This document shows positions 50,741-60,588 of a DNA stretch of 64,000 nucleotides, piece by piece; the stretch's first letter is position 1, and each line of letters begins with the position of its first letter. The notes below the pieces were generated by a model, which did no database searches, had not been told where the DNA came from, and saw only the letters and a program-made list of their open reading frames with translations. This stretch comes from Buchnera aphidicola (GTDB lineage: Bacteria > Pseudomonadota > Gammaproteobacteria > Enterobacterales > Enterobacteriaceae), in the NCBI RefSeq assembly GCF_900128725.1, contig NZ_LT667500.1, positions 372,001 through 436,000 on the forward strand, read 5' to 3'. The translations under genes were made by a program, and so were the position numbers.

Positions 50741-52381
50741 TTATCTAGAGCGCCATGCCTTATAAATATTTAATAAACCAAGTGTAGAAGAATCATATGA
50801 TTCATGAGATATTTCTTTCTCAATATTTTTATATATTTTTTCCGCGAAGGATTTGCCCAATTCTACTCCCCATTGATCAAAACTAAAAATATTAAGAATC
50901 ACTCCTTGAGTAAATACTTTGTGCTCATATAAGGCTAGCAAGGACCCTAAAGAGTATGGGGTAATTTTTTTTAACATAATAGAATTAGTGGGCTGATTAC
51001 CTGAGCAAAGTTTATGCACGAGATTAGGATACTCAGTACGATAGTTTAAAAAACCTTTTTTCTCTGAAGCATAGTTACTTCCAAAAGCTAAAGAGCGCGT
51101 CTGAGCTAAAAAATTGGATAATAATTTTTCATGATGATTATTAACGGAGTTATGGCTAATCACTGGAATAATAAAATCACATGGAACTAAAAAAGTGCCC
51201 TGATGAAGTAATTGAAAAAACGAATGTTGACCATTTGTACCTGATTGCCCCCAAATAATCGGACTAGTCTTCCAACCAACCAGACATCCGTTTCGATCTA
51301 CTGATTTTCCGTTCGACTCCATGACACTTTGTTGCAAATATTCGGGCAAAGCATGCATATATGCGTCATACGGAAAAATAGCTTCAGTTTCTGTATGAAA
51401 AAAATTAGTGTACCAAATGCTAACTAAAGCTAGAATAACGGGAATATTTTGGGATAATTTAGAATGTAAAAAATGCTGATCCATGGCATGCGCGCCATTT
51501 AATAATAATTTAAAATTCTTAAAACCAATTGATAAAGCAATTGATAATCCTGAAGACGACCATAAAGAAAATCGACCTCCCACCCAATCCCAAAATTTAA
51601 AAATATTTTCATATTTAATACCAAACTTTACTGCTAAGTGCGCGTTGTCACATAAAGCAAAAAAATGATTTTCTAAATATTGTGGATTATTAGTTTTTAA
51701 AACACACCAATGTTTTAAATAATTAGCATTACTAAGGGTTTCATCGGTAGAAAACGATTTCGAGGCTATTAAAAAAATTGTCGTTTCTAAATTGATCTTT
51801 CGTAATACTTCTGTAACGTCAGTACCATCAATATTTGAGATATAATGAACGTTTAAATGGTTTTTATAAGCTCTTAAAGCTTCAGTGACCATATAAGGGC
51901 CAAGATAAGAGCCTCCAATTCCAACGTTAACAATATCTGAAATGCTTTTTCCTGTATATCCTTTCCACCGGCCCTGAATGACTAAATTAGAAAAAATTTT
52001 TATTTTTTCTAATTCTTTGTTAATTTCTGCCATGATGTTTATATGATTCACGGTAATACTTTTATCACTGGTATTACGCAAAGCTGTATGCAGCACAGCT
52101 CGATTTTCTGTTGCATTAATTAATTTTCCTGCAAACATATCCTGTATTGCTTCTTCTAAAAAACACTCCCTTGCTAACTCCAATAACAATTGCAATGTTT
52201 GTTTAGTAATGCGATTCTTAGAAAAATCTACTATCATAAAATCCTGAAAAACAATCGAATTCTTCTTAAACCTATACTTATCCATAAAAAATAAATCTTT
52301 TATATGAATTGCTTTAATATCTAAAAAGTGATTTCTTAACTGATTCCACGCATATGTTTGAGTAGGATTAATATTTTTCAT
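50741..52381 (-). CDS. pgi: glucose-6-phosphate isomerase
   Basis: Interconverts glucose-6-phosphate and fructose-6-phosphate. From the ATG at 52381 it has 546 residues (549 in E. coli). MKNINPTQT at the start is identical to E. coli. GIGGSYLGPYMV, the Glu of MESNGK, His in GTNGQHSF and the catalytic lysine in EHKVFTQG are all present. GAGGT seven bases upstream supports this start against one at 52453. It is divergent from orn. Confidence 0.96.
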   Translation of the reverse strand: MKNINPTQTYAWNQLRNHFLDIKAIHIKDLFFMDKYRFKKNSIVFQDFMIVDFSKNRITKQTLQLLLELARECFLEEAIQDMFAGKLINATENRAVLHTALRNTSDKSITVNHINIMAEINKELEKIKIFSNLVIQGRWKGYTGKSISDIVNVGIGGSYLGPYMVTEALRAYKNHLNVHYISNIDGTDVTEVLRKINLETTIFLIASKSFSTDETLSNANYLKHWCVLKTNNPQYLENHFFALCDNAHLAVKFGIKYENIFKFWDWVGGRFSLWSSSGLSIALSIGFKNFKLLLNGAHAMDQHFLHSKLSQNIPVILALVSIWYTNFFHTETEAIFPYDAYMHALPEYLQQSVMESNGKSVDRNGCLVGWKTSPIIWGQSGTNGQHSFFQLLHQGTFLVPCDFIIPVISHNSVNNHHEKLLSNFLAQTRSLAFGSNYASEKKGFLNYRTEYPNLVHKLCSGNQPTNSIMLKKITPYSLGSLLALYEHKVFTQGVILNIFSFDQWGVELGKSFAEKIYKNIEKEISHESYDSSTLGLLNIYKAWRSR

Positions 52382-52536
52382 ATTATACCTCATTTGTTTT
52401 AAATAACTTTTCAAAATACTTAAACTTGATATATAATAAATAAGTGAATGCACGTGAATAATTTATATTTTAATCTTCAAGATTAAATATGTAGTTAACA
52501 AAATCAACAACTATTGCAATTCCTATAAAGGAAAAC

Positions 52537-53085
52537 ATGCCAAAAAAAAAATATGAACATTTAATTTGGGTAGATTTAGAAATGACAGGATTAAATCCGC
52601 GCGTTCATAAAATTCTAGAAATATCTACAATTATAACAGATAAATATTTAAAAATTCTAGATATAGGACCTAATATAATAATTTTTCAAAAACAAAAAGA
52701 ATTAAAAAAAATGAGTAGCTCTGTATTGGGTATACATACTAGAAGCAAATTAATTAACAATATTCAAAATAGTCACGACGACGAGGCAAGCGCAGAAAAA
52801 AAAACATTAGTATTCCTAAAAAAATGGATTCCTAAAAATTGTTCCCCAATGTGTGGCAACACAATATCTACAGATCGAAATTTTTTAATCAAATATATGC
52901 CTAAATTAGAAAAATATTTTCATTATAGAAACATCGATGTTAGCTCGATTCATGAATTAGCAAAACGCTGGTTTAGTAATACTATGCAACATGTAAGAAA
53001 AAAAAAAGAACACCGCTCTCAACAAGATTTAATTGAATCAATCGAGGAACTAAAATTCTACAAAAAAACCATATTTTCTTTGTAG
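52537..53085 (+). CDS. orn: oligoribonuclease
   Basis: DEDDh 3'-5' exonuclease that finishes RNA decay by degrading di- to pentanucleotides. The product has 182 residues (181 in E. coli). The first acidic pair is Asp13 and Glu15 (DLEMTGLNP), the second Asp is in STDRNFL, and His-x4-Asp is in HRSQQDLIES. The YMPKLEKYFHYRNIDVSSI block is conserved. AAAGGA precedes the ATG. Confidence 0.95.
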   Translation: MPKKKYEHLIWVDLEMTGLNPRVHKILEISTIITDKYLKILDIGPNIIIFQKQKELKKMSSSVLGIHTRSKLINNIQNSHDDEASAEKKTLVFLKKWIPKNCSPMCGNTISTDRNFLIKYMPKLEKYFHYRNIDVSSIHELAKRWFSNTMQHVRKKKEHRSQQDLIESIEELKFYKKTIFSL

Positions 53086-53147
53086 GAAGAATATATTAAA
53101 GATATTACTAAAATTATTGTAATATAGTTATTTTTTTTAAATAACTC

Positions 53148-53176
53148 TTGCAAAAAAAAAATAATCTTTATATAAT
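53148..53176 (+). promoter_or_regulatory. promoter of tRNA-Gly
   Basis: TTGCAA (53148-53153), a 17-bp spacer, and consensus TATAAT (53171-53176). Initiation would fall about 12 bases before the mature tRNA 5' end. Confidence 0.6.
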
Positions 53177-53194
53177 CAAGCATTATAATTTATT

Positions 53195-53267
53195 GCGGGA
53201 ATAGCTCAGCTGGTAGAGCGCAACCTTGCCAAGGTTGAGGTCGCGAGTTCAAGCCTCGTTTCCCGCT
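53195..53267 (+). tRNA. tRNA-Gly (anticodon GCC)
   Basis: 73 nt; acceptor GCGGGAA with TTCCCGC, anticodon loop TTGCCAA giving GCC, T arm AGTTCAAGCCT. It is very close to E. coli tRNA-Gly(GCC). It is convergent with rpmE. Confidence 0.96.
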
Positions 53268-53443
53268 AAAAATTATATACTTTTAAATAATTAAAAATAA
53301 AAAATTTATCATTATAAATTATTTGAAATTTTACATGTCATACTTATGAGGCATAAGATATAAAAATAATTTATTAAAATTATTTAAAATCCGACTTTCT
53401 TCCTAAATATCCAATATTTCATTTTTTATAAAAAATTATTTTT

Positions 53444-53656
53444 TTATTCTATATTAGAAATATTAAAACGTTTCTGAAATCTTTGTATGCGGCCCTTTGT
53501 GTTCGTTGTTCTCTGTTTTCCTGTATAAAAAGGATGACATTGAGAACAACGATCAAGCAACATATCAGATTTTTTAGTAGAAAAAATTGAAATTTTATAT
53601 CCACATGAACAAATTGCAAAAATTTTTTTATATTCTGGATGAATATTTTTTTTCAT
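53444..53656 (-). CDS. rpmE: 50S ribosomal protein L31
   Basis: Zinc-type L31 (C+ form) of 70 residues, as in E. coli, with Cys16, Cys18, Cys37 and Cys40 all present (ICSCGY and [13 protein letters not shown]). It bridges the 5S region and the small-subunit head. It is divergent from hslVU. Confidence 0.96.
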   Translation of the reverse strand: MKKNIHPEYKKIFAICSCGYKISIFSTKKSDMLLDRCSQCHPFYTGKQRTTNTKGRIQRFQKRFNISNIE

Positions 53657-53890
53657 AACATGCTCTCTAGGTAAAATACTATATAATAGATATATAAACG
53701 ATATATATCAAAAATATAATGGCTCCTTAAAGAAATAAAAATATTAGTACGAGCCTTTAAATATATATAATATATGTAATATTTTTTAAAATCAATATTT
53801 AATTGTATAAAAATGTATATATCGAAAACTATTTTAAAAAATTAAAAAAAATTTATATATCAATAAACTAAAGAAGAGAAATACGGATTT

Positions 53891-54421
53891 ATGACAACCA
53901 TACTAAGCGTGCGCGCGCACGGAAAAGTAGTAATCGGAGGAGATGGTCAGGTTACTTTCGGAAATACCGTTATGAAAAGTAATGTAAAAAAAGTTAGATC
54001 AATTTACCATAACAAGGTTATTACTGGATTTGCAGGCGCCACTGCAGATGCCTTTACATTATTTGAGCTATTTGAAAAAAAACTAGAAAAATGCCAAGGA
54101 CACCTACAACGAGCGGCTATTGAGTTAGCTAAAGATTGGAGAACAGATCGACTATTAAGAAAACTCGAGGCCTTGCTAGCGGTTGCTGACAAAAACAACT
54201 CTCTTATTATTTCAGGCAACGGAGATGTTATACAACCAGAACATGATATTATTGCTATTGGTTCAGGAGGTCCTTTTGCACAAGCAGCAGCTTATTCGTT
54301 AGTATATAATACTAATTTAAGTGCATTTGATATAGTAAAAAAATCACTAGAAATCGCCTCTAAAATATGCATATATACAAACCAGTCATTTACTATTAAA
54401 GAAATATCCTCAGAAAAGTAA
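53891..54421 (+). CDS. hslV: ATP-dependent protease subunit HslV
   Basis: Proteasome-like peptidase of the HslVU complex. The product has 176 residues, as in E. coli. The N-terminal nucleophile Thr2 (MTTILSV, exposed after Met removal), Lys33-type residue in the SNVKKVR block and [12 protein letters not shown] are conserved. It lies 13 bp before hslU. No clear sigma-32 promoter was seen in the 230-bp gap upstream. Confidence 0.97.
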   Translation: MTTILSVRAHGKVVIGGDGQVTFGNTVMKSNVKKVRSIYHNKVITGFAGATADAFTLFELFEKKLEKCQGHLQRAAIELAKDWRTDRLLRKLEALLAVADKNNSLIISGNGDVIQPEHDIIAIGSGGPFAQAAAYSLVYNTNLSAFDIVKKSLEIASKICIYTNQSFTIKEISSEK

Positions 54422-54434
54422 TAAGGAACAATCA

Positions 54435-55772
54435 ATGTCAGCAATGACTCCTCAAAAAATTGTACAGGAATTAGATAAATATATTATTGGCCAAGAAAAT
54501 GCAAAACGAGCTGTGGCTATTGCTTTAAGAAATCGTTGGAGAAGACGGCAATTGAGTAACGATCTGCGCTACGAAGTAACTCCAAAAAATATTTTAATGA
54601 TTGGACCTACTGGAGTAGGAAAAACAGAAATTGCTCGCAGGCTAGCTAAACTAGCGAACGCTCCGTTTATTAAGGTAGAAGCAACTAAATTTACTGAAGT
54701 TGGATATGTGGGAAAAGAAGTTGATTCTATCATCCGGGACTTAATGGATTTAGCGATAAAAATGATGCGCCTAAAGAGCATTCAAAGTAATAAAAAACAA
54801 GCAAAAAAAAAAGCAGAAGAAAAAATTTTAAAAATTTTAATACCTACACCAGACAAAACACAAACGCCTGAACAGAACATAAAAAAACCTGAAACTACTA
54901 TTCAAATTTTCCGACAACAATTACGTGAAGGAAAATTAGATAACAAAAAAATTGAAATACAGCTAAACTCTTCTCTAACAGGCGTGGAAATGATGTCCTC
55001 CTCCGGTATGGAAGAATTAACAAATCAACTACAATCCTTATTTCAAAGTTTTAGTGAAAAGAAAAAAAAATCTCGTAGATTAAAAATAAAAGATGCAATG
55101 AAATTCATCATTGAAGAAGAAGCTGTTAAATTAATTAATTTAGAAACACTCAAGAAAAATGCTATACATTCAGTAGAACAAAATAGCATTGTATTTATTG
55201 ATGAAATTGATAAAATTTGTAGAACTGATTCCTCAATACCAAACAATACTGAAGTGTCAAGAGAAGGAGTTCAAAGAGATTTATTACCGTTAATTGAAGG
55301 ATGCACTGTATTTACAAAATTTGGATCCGTAAAAACTGATCATATTTTATTTATAGCTTCGGGCGCATTTCAAACATCTACTCCTTCAGATTTAATTCCG
55401 GAATTACAAGGAAGGTTACCTATACGTGTCGAGTTAAATGCATTAAAAATAGATGATTTCGAACGAATTTTAACAGAACCCAACGCATCTATTGTTACAC
55501 AATATACTTCTTTAATAAAAACTGAAGGAGTAGATGTTTTTTTTACAAAAAAAGGAATTCGTAAAATAGCAGAAGTTGCATGGAAAATTAATGAAACTAT
55601 AGAAAATATTGGTGCACGCAGATTATATACCGTATTAGAAAAATTGATGGAAGATATTTCATTTCACGCAAATGAACAATATGGACAAAGAATTTATATT
55701 GATGAAAAATATGTAACCTTACATTTAGACAAACTGATAGAAAATAAAGACTTAAGTCGATTTATTTTATAA
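54435..55772 (+). CDS. hslU: ATP-dependent protease ATPase subunit HslU
   Basis: AAA+ unfoldase partner of HslV. The product has 445 residues (443 in E. coli). Walker A is GPTGVGKT (57-64), the pore loop GYVGKEVDS, Walker [11 protein letters not shown], and sensor 2 near [12 protein letters not shown]. The intermediate domain (about 110-240) is lysine-rich. The C-terminus ends DLSRFIL, the tail that inserts into HslV. AAGGA lies seven bases before the ATG. Confidence 0.97.
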   Translation: MSAMTPQKIVQELDKYIIGQENAKRAVAIALRNRWRRRQLSNDLRYEVTPKNILMIGPTGVGKTEIARRLAKLANAPFIKVEATKFTEVGYVGKEVDSIIRDLMDLAIKMMRLKSIQSNKKQAKKKAEEKILKILIPTPDKTQTPEQNIKKPETTIQIFRQQLREGKLDNKKIEIQLNSSLTGVEMMSSSGMEELTNQLQSLFQSFSEKKKKSRRLKIKDAMKFIIEEEAVKLINLETLKKNAIHSVEQNSIVFIDEIDKICRTDSSIPNNTEVSREGVQRDLLPLIEGCTVFTKFGSVKTDHILFIASGAFQTSTPSDLIPELQGRLPIRVELNALKIDDFERILTEPNASIVTQYTSLIKTEGVDVFFTKKGIRKIAEVAWKINETIENIGARRLYTVLEKLMEDISFHANEQYGQRIYIDEKYVTLHLDKLIENKDLSRFIL

Positions 55773-55824
55773 ACTATCTTTATATAAAATTTTTTTTATT
55801 TGATAATAAAAATAGTATTTAATA

Positions 55825-55870
55825 AAATTATTGCCCATAGTAGACAAAAGTCTAAAATAGGCAATAATTT
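55825..55870. terminator. long hairpin between convergent hslU and zapB
   Basis: AAATTATTGCC (55825-55835) pairs perfectly with GGCAATAATTT (55860-55870), and inside it TAGAC-AAAA-GTCTA (55841-55854) forms a second stem separated by a small internal loop. It lies about 55 bp after the hslU stop and probably ends both genes. Confidence 0.65.
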
Positions 55871-55954
55871 ACTTTATTCTTGTACTCAAGTATTTCAATT
55901 TCTATTCCTTTTTTTTTTAAAAAACATTTATCATAAAAATTAAAAATATAAAAA

Positions 55955-56197
55955 TTATTCTAGACTATTAACCTTTTCTAGCAACATCTTTAGTTTCTTC
56001 TTCCATTGAATACGCTCTTCTTGAATTAAAAGATTTTTATTTTCTATACTTTTTTGTATAGAATAAATATTATTTAATTTTTCCTGTAAGCTTTTGTTTT
56101 TTAATTGTAAATTATGTATTTGTGTTTTCAATAATTCAATATAATCTACTGATTGTTTAACTTTAATTTCTAGATTCGAGAATACGTCTAAAACCAT
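55955..56197 (-). CDS. zapB: cell division protein ZapB
   Basis: Coiled-coil protein that tethers the Z ring via ZapA. The product has 80 residues (81 in E. coli), almost all heptad-like helix (LEIKVKQSVDYIELLKTQI and onward). The start MVLDVFSNLE matches E. coli after its first residues. Gene order hslU-(menA-rraA lost)-zapB follows E. coli. Coiled coils give limited evidence by themselves, but position and length agree. Confidence 0.85.
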   Translation of the reverse strand: MVLDVFSNLEIKVKQSVDYIELLKTQIHNLQLKNKSLQEKLNNIYSIQKSIENKNLLIQEERIQWKKKLKMLLEKVNSLE

Positions 56198-56578
56198 AGT
56201 AATACCATTAAAATATTAAAGATGCGGTTAAAGTATTAAAATACTAAAATATTATATTATATTTTAAATTATAATTATATCTCAATATTTTTGATTAAAA
56301 ATAATGTGCTGAAACTAAGGTAAAAATTCGATCAAAAAAATACTTTTATATATATGTTAAATAAAAAGGTAAAGATAACTGTTTTAATTATATAAAGAAT
56401 ATTAATAAAGTAAATTAACAATTTTTTAATCAAATCAATTGATAGAAAAAAATATTTCTTTAAAAACTAAAACTAGTATAAAAAATCCTAAAAATAAGAA
56501 ACAAATTAACTCTAAAACAGACTGTGTACAAAATATCTGCTCATGATAGAAACAAATAATATACTGGAACCCTAATAT
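56198..56578. other. divergent intergenic region zapB/fpr, no gene seen
   Basis: About 380 bp of A+T-rich DNA. In E. coli glpF, glpK and glpX lie in this interval; no trace remains. Both promoters should be here, but I could not choose one. Confidence 0.5.
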
Positions 56579-57325
56579 ATGAGTTATTGGTTAAATACAA
56601 AAATCATAAGTCTTAACAAGTGGAAAAACGGTTTATTTACATTAAAAATACAGGCTCCAATTAATTCTTTTGTTGCCGGACAATTTACTAAATTATCGTA
56701 TATTAATAATCAGAAAAAAAGAATACAAAGAGCATATTCCTTTGTTAATACGCCGCAAGAACAAATTCTAGAATTTTATATTCTATTAATTAAAGAAGGA
56801 AAACTCACCCCAAAATTATATGATATTTATAATCATAAAATTTTCATTTCTAAAAATGCATTTGGTTTTTTTACTCTATCTGAACTACCGCCAAAAAAAA
56901 ATCTTTGGATGATTGCTACAGGAACCGCTATTGGGCCTTATTTTTCTATCTTAAGGCACGAAGATATTTTAAAAAAATTTAAAAAAATAATTTTAATATA
57001 TGCAGTAAAATATAGCGAAAATCTTAATTATTTAAACGTGTTTAACCAATTAAAACAAAAATATAAAAGCGCAATCACTATTAAGATTATATTAAGCCAA
57101 GAAAAAAATAAAAAATATTTATACGGGCGCATTCCTCACTTAATTTATTCAGGACAGTTAGAAGAACGCGTTCAAGAGCCTCTTAGCGCCGAAAAATCGC
57201 ATGTTATGCTTTGCGGAAATCCTAATATGATTCAAGATACACGAAAAGTATTATTTACGCTAAAAAATATGACTAAACATTTCCGAAGAAATCCAGGACA
57301 TATTACTAGCGAAAATTACTGGTAA
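56579..57325 (+). CDS. fpr: ferredoxin/flavodoxin-NADP+ reductase
   Basis: FAD enzyme that transfers electrons between NADPH and ferredoxin or flavodoxin. The product has 248 residues, as in E. coli. The FAD motif is RAYSFVN (51-57), the NADP-binding motif ATGTAIGPY (113-121), and CGNPNMIQDT is near the C-terminus. It ends with the aromatic residue Trp248 that stacks on the flavin. It likely powers Fe-S and radical-SAM enzymes such as HemW. Confidence 0.95.
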   Translation: MSYWLNTKIISLNKWKNGLFTLKIQAPINSFVAGQFTKLSYINNQKKRIQRAYSFVNTPQEQILEFYILLIKEGKLTPKLYDIYNHKIFISKNAFGFFTLSELPPKKNLWMIATGTAIGPYFSILRHEDILKKFKKIILIYAVKYSENLNYLNVFNQLKQKYKSAITIKIILSQEKNKKYLYGRIPHLIYSGQLEERVQEPLSAEKSHVMLCGNPNMIQDTRKVLFTLKNMTKHFRRNPGHITSENYW

Positions 57326-57349
57326 TATTCAATGATCTGTTGTTTTTCG

Positions 57350-57382
57350 GAATTGATTCCCGTAAATTACAGGAATCAATTC
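57350..57382. terminator. hairpin between convergent fpr and the orphan gene
   Basis: GAATTGATTCC (57350-57360), an 11-base loop, then GGAATCAATTC (57372-57382): a perfect 11-bp stem about 25 bp past the fpr stop. It has no long T tail on either strand, but it is placed to separate the two transcripts. Confidence 0.55.
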
Positions 57383-57450
57383 TAAATACATGTAATAAAT
57401 TAACTAAACTTTACACCAAAACGAAAATTAAAAATACTAAAAAATCATGC

Positions 57451-58365
57451 CTAACTTACAAAAAAAGCATATCTTACTTCTGGATTAACGTTTTTATTAA
57501 TAATCATCGTCGATCGAATGCCATATTGATTAATTTCGCTCATGTCATCGCTAAAATTAGAAGGCTTCAAGTCTGCAAATTTAGTAACAGCTACTTTATA
57601 TGTATCAGAATTTATTTTATCAATCTCGTATACAATGCGCTCATTATGAGATTCTCTATATTCCACTTCTGGAAAACGTGTTGATAAATTTTCTAGGGCT
57701 ATATCTAACATTTTCGGATGCGTATAAGTAGAAATTAATTGTTGAGCTTCCAGGTCCTTGACAGACTTATGAAGCGCATGTACTATATCCTCGAATTGAT
57801 TAGATGAAATTTTTCTTCTATTTAAATAAATAGTCTTACCTAGCAAGTTATTTAGGAATATTTGATTTAATACACTGGTTTGAATTAATTTTTTAAAAGA
57901 TTTTTGTAATTTTTTTAAATTTGAAACCGTTGTACTTGAAAAATAAGCAGATTTTAATACACGCCATCTTATATCAGAATTATTTAAACATTTATTATAT
58001 AAATTATTAATTGAATTATCAGAATTGTAGTATTCGGGCGCGGAAACAAAAGAAGATGCATCAATTGGCTTCTCAGAACGTAATGTTAAATATATAGGGT
58101 TCAAAACTTCATCTGAGTTATTATCGTTTTCTTTCAAACTATCATCTGAAAAATCAGATTGAGCTGCGTTAACGTTGGTAACGCTGTTTTTGTTAAGCTG
58201 ACTCTTAGATCGAATATGCGCTATATACTCTTTATTTTCGTTATTAATAATTGCAACATCAGAATCATTTAAATTTTTATTATCTGGTGCGCTGATATTG
58301 TCAACATTTTTTACCATTTTTGAATAAATATTTAAGCGAGGTCTTATTGAAGAAACTGATGACAT
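57451..58365 (-). CDS. orphan protein, Ser/Asn/Asp-rich N-terminus, function unknown
   Basis: I do not recognise this 304-residue product. Residues 1-90 are low-complexity and rich in Ser, Asn and Asp, with no signal peptide or membrane segment. Residues 118-230 look helical, and 231-304 look alpha/beta. There is one cysteine (126). Its composition is much less lysine-rich and more acidic than nearly all other proteins here. AAGGA lies 12 bases before the ATG. It faces fpr, and a 700-bp desert lies upstream, so it is probably transcribed alone. Buchnera genomes are known to carry a few lineage-restricted orphans (named yba genes); this may be one, which I cannot verify. The disordered N-terminus would suit an exported or adaptor protein; that is inference. 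Confidence 0.8.
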   Translation of the reverse strand: MSSVSSIRPRLNIYSKMVKNVDNISAPDNKNLNDSDVAIINNENKEYIAHIRSKSQLNKNSVTNVNAAQSDFSDDSLKENDNNSDEVLNPIYLTLRSEKPIDASSFVSAPEYYNSDNSINNLYNKCLNNSDIRWRVLKSAYFSSTTVSNLKKLQKSFKKLIQTSVLNQIFLNNLLGKTIYLNRRKISSNQFEDIVHALHKSVKDLEAQQLISTYTHPKMLDIALENLSTRFPEVEYRESHNERIVYEIDKINSDTYKVAVTKFADLKPSNFSDDMSEINQYGIRSTMIINKNVNPEVRYAFFVS

Positions 58366-59061
58366 AATATTTTCTGTCCTTTATATTTATAAAAGATAAC
58401 ATATCAATAAAATTATTATATATAAATGTTTTTAAAGCAAAAAAGGCTAAAAAAATAAAGTAAAAAAAATAATAAATTTTTTAAATAAACAATGGTATAA
58501 AAAATAAAAAAATTTGCTTTTAAAAATTCACATCCAGAGATATATGAAAAATAAAATTTAATTTTTAAACTTATATTTAAAGACACGATATACCATAAAA
58601 ATTACCTTATAAAAACAATTCACATAACTATTCAACTAAGAAAAAAATTTTTATTGCTTCTAACATTATTTACTTCTTAGTAATTTTATATTTCTTGTAT
58701 ACTTTACTATATAAAAAAAGTCAAACAATAAATTAGCTTTTAAAAAAAATTAAACTAATCGTCTATTATTATCAATGTTTACACAATAAATATTATAAAG
58801 CGCTCTTATTCTTAAGAACAATATTGCTTAACTTTTCAAAACAGTAACACGTATATATAAAATATATCTTATTATAAATATAAGCTATTTAATATTTAAA
58901 ACCTCAGATTCAAACTACTCAAAAAAAATAAAAAGATTTTTATTTAAAAAGCAATATCAGCATATTTAATCACAATTAAATAATTTTAAATTATCTTTTT
59001 TTTAAATTAAATACTATATTATTTTAATATGCTACTAATAGCAATAATAACTAAAGGTCTA
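58366..59061. other. 700-bp A+T-rich desert, no gene seen
   Basis: The longest stretch between protein genes that also lacks RNA genes. Stops occur densely in all frames, and I found no motif even after allowing for homopolymer frameshifts. It should hold the promoter of the orphan gene, whose AAGGA ribosome site is at its left end. Confidence 0.5.
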
Positions 59062-59063
59062 AA

Positions 59064-59084
59064 AGAACGACTTGTTTGCGTTCT
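59064..59084 (-). terminator. small hairpin overlapping the dapF stop
   Basis: On the minus strand AGAACG (59079-59084), a 9-base loop, CGTTCT (59064-59069), then TTTTA. The stem has six perfect pairs and starts inside the TAG stop codon. It is a modest intrinsic terminator. Confidence 0.45.
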
Positions 59085-59930
59085 AGTACTTAATATAGCC
59101 GTCGTATACATGTGAAGCAGGCCCGGACATATATAATGAAGAATCGGACATTCCGTTCCAAAAAATTTTTAGTTGACCCTGAAAAAGCTGAACACAAACG
59201 TCGTTAGACAATATTTGATTACGTATGCCAATAGCAACAGCTGCGCAAGCACCACTCCCGCAGGCCTGGGTTTCACCTACATGCCTCTCGTATACACGTA
59301 ATAAAATTTTTTCTTTTGAAACTACTTGCATAAAGCCCACATTTACACCTTGAGGGAATAAAAAATGCTTTGACAATTTAGAGCCCACCTCATCAACTGG
59401 ATAATCATAAATATCACTTACTTGCAATACACAATGAGGATTACCTAAAGAAACTACACTGCAACGAAGTTTTTGTTCATCCAAGAAAATTGGGTAATAT
59501 TTTTTAATCTCTGTATCTAAGAATGGAATTGAAGAAGGATGGAAAATTGGTTCACCCATATCTATTTTAAAAAAATTATCTTTAATATGTTCTAAAAACA
59601 AATATCTCTTCTTTGTACTTACGCAAATCTGCTTATGATGAATTTTTTTTTTTAAAAATAAATAATACGCAATACATCGAGCCCCGTTTCCGCACTGCTC
59701 TACCTCTATTCCGTTGGAATTAAAAATCCTATAATGAAATTGAGCCTTTAAACATTTCGTTGGTTGAATTACTAAAAGCTGATCAAATCCAATGCCGGAG
59801 GATCGATTAGACCATTGTTTTATTAATTCAGGATAAAAAAAAAATTATATTTTGTCGCATCCACAACAACAAAATCATTTCCTAAACCATGCATTTTAGA
59901 AAAAAAAACGACCTTATTTTTTTTTAACAC
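59083..59930 (-). pseudogene. dapF: diaminopimelate epimerase, frameshifted at a 10-nt homopolymer (possibly rescued by slippage)
   Basis: Converts LL- to meso-diaminopimelate for lysine and peptidoglycan. Translation from GTG 59928-59930 (AAGGA nine bases upstream) gives SKMHGLGNDFVVVDATKYNFFF and then runs out of frame at a 10-T tract (plus-strand A tract 59835-59844), stopping four codons later. With one added T, the frame continues PELIKQWS... to the normal end with no further break, about 282 residues (274 in E. coli). Both catalytic cysteines are present (EQCGNGARC and TQACGSGACA), as is the terminal VYDGYIKY. A second tract of 11 A (59643-59653) is in frame. Retention of full conservation downstream argues the gene is still used. 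Confidence 0.88.
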
Positions 59931-60324
59931 CTCGCTATTTCCTTATATAACACACTAAATAGTAAGATAAAAATTTTTATAAAATATCATACACAAAAAA
60001 CTATAAATTAAATTAATTGAAGTTAAAAACTTAAACATAAACCATATAAAAAAAATAAGGTTAAAAATATAAAGTAATTTGTTTTTTTATTACAAGCTCT
60101 TAATTTTTTATACCTTAAAGTAAAAACTATTTTTCAGCTCTATAGAGTATCAATGATTCATTGAGGATTATGTAAAATTGCATTATCTACAGTTATCTTT
60201 AATTATTGCAAAAAGTAAAAATTTTTAATAATATTATTCTTTATAAAAATAAAAAATAATGCTCGTAATAAACTGAGTTTAGTGAAATTGAAACACATGA
60301 GTCAGAAATGGAATTTATATTTTA
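59931..60324. other. intergenic region dapF/tRNA-Pro, no gene seen
   Basis: About 390 bp. In E. coli cyaY is divergent from dapF; no CyaY sequence could be found here in any frame. No strong promoter or hairpin. Confidence 0.45.
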
Positions 60325-60398
60325 TCGGCGAAAGAGGATTTGAACCTCTGACCCACTGGTCCCAAACCAGTTGCGCTACCAAACTGCGCTATTCGCCG
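60325..60398 (-). tRNA. tRNA-Pro (anticodon UGG)
   Basis: Minus strand, 74 nt. Acceptor CGGCGAA with TTCGCCG, anticodon loop TTTGGGA giving UGG, T arm GGTTCAAATCC. It matches E. coli proM. It is the last of a three-tRNA series. Confidence 0.96.
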
Positions 60399-60484
60399 AT
60401 GAAATTAAAAAAAATATACATAAGATTAATAATTACAATCTTTCTTTAAAAAATTTTAATTATTTATTATATAGAATTTTATGT

Positions 60485-60559
60485 GGGTGGTCAATGGGAT
60501 TTGAACCCATGACCGCTGGAATCACAATCCAGAGCTCTACCTGCTAAGCTATGACCACC
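60485..60559 (-). tRNA. tRNA-His (anticodon GUG)
   Basis: Minus strand, 75 nt including the extra G at position -1 paired with C73, the histidine identity element. Acceptor GGTGGTCA with TGACCACC; anticodon loop TTGTGAT gives GUG. It matches E. coli hisR. Confidence 0.96.
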
Positions 60560-60588
60560 AACTATAATATGCGAAAATAAAAACTAAT

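Noticed and set aside
57340-57684. Plus-strand 114-codon frame after fpr
   Set aside because: It is antisense to the orphan gene and starts inside the fpr hairpin; no ribosome site.
59643-59653. Second homopolymer in dapF (11 nt) as another frameshift
   Set aside because: The frame is continuous across this tract once the 59835-59844 tract is corrected; alignment to the family shows no gap.
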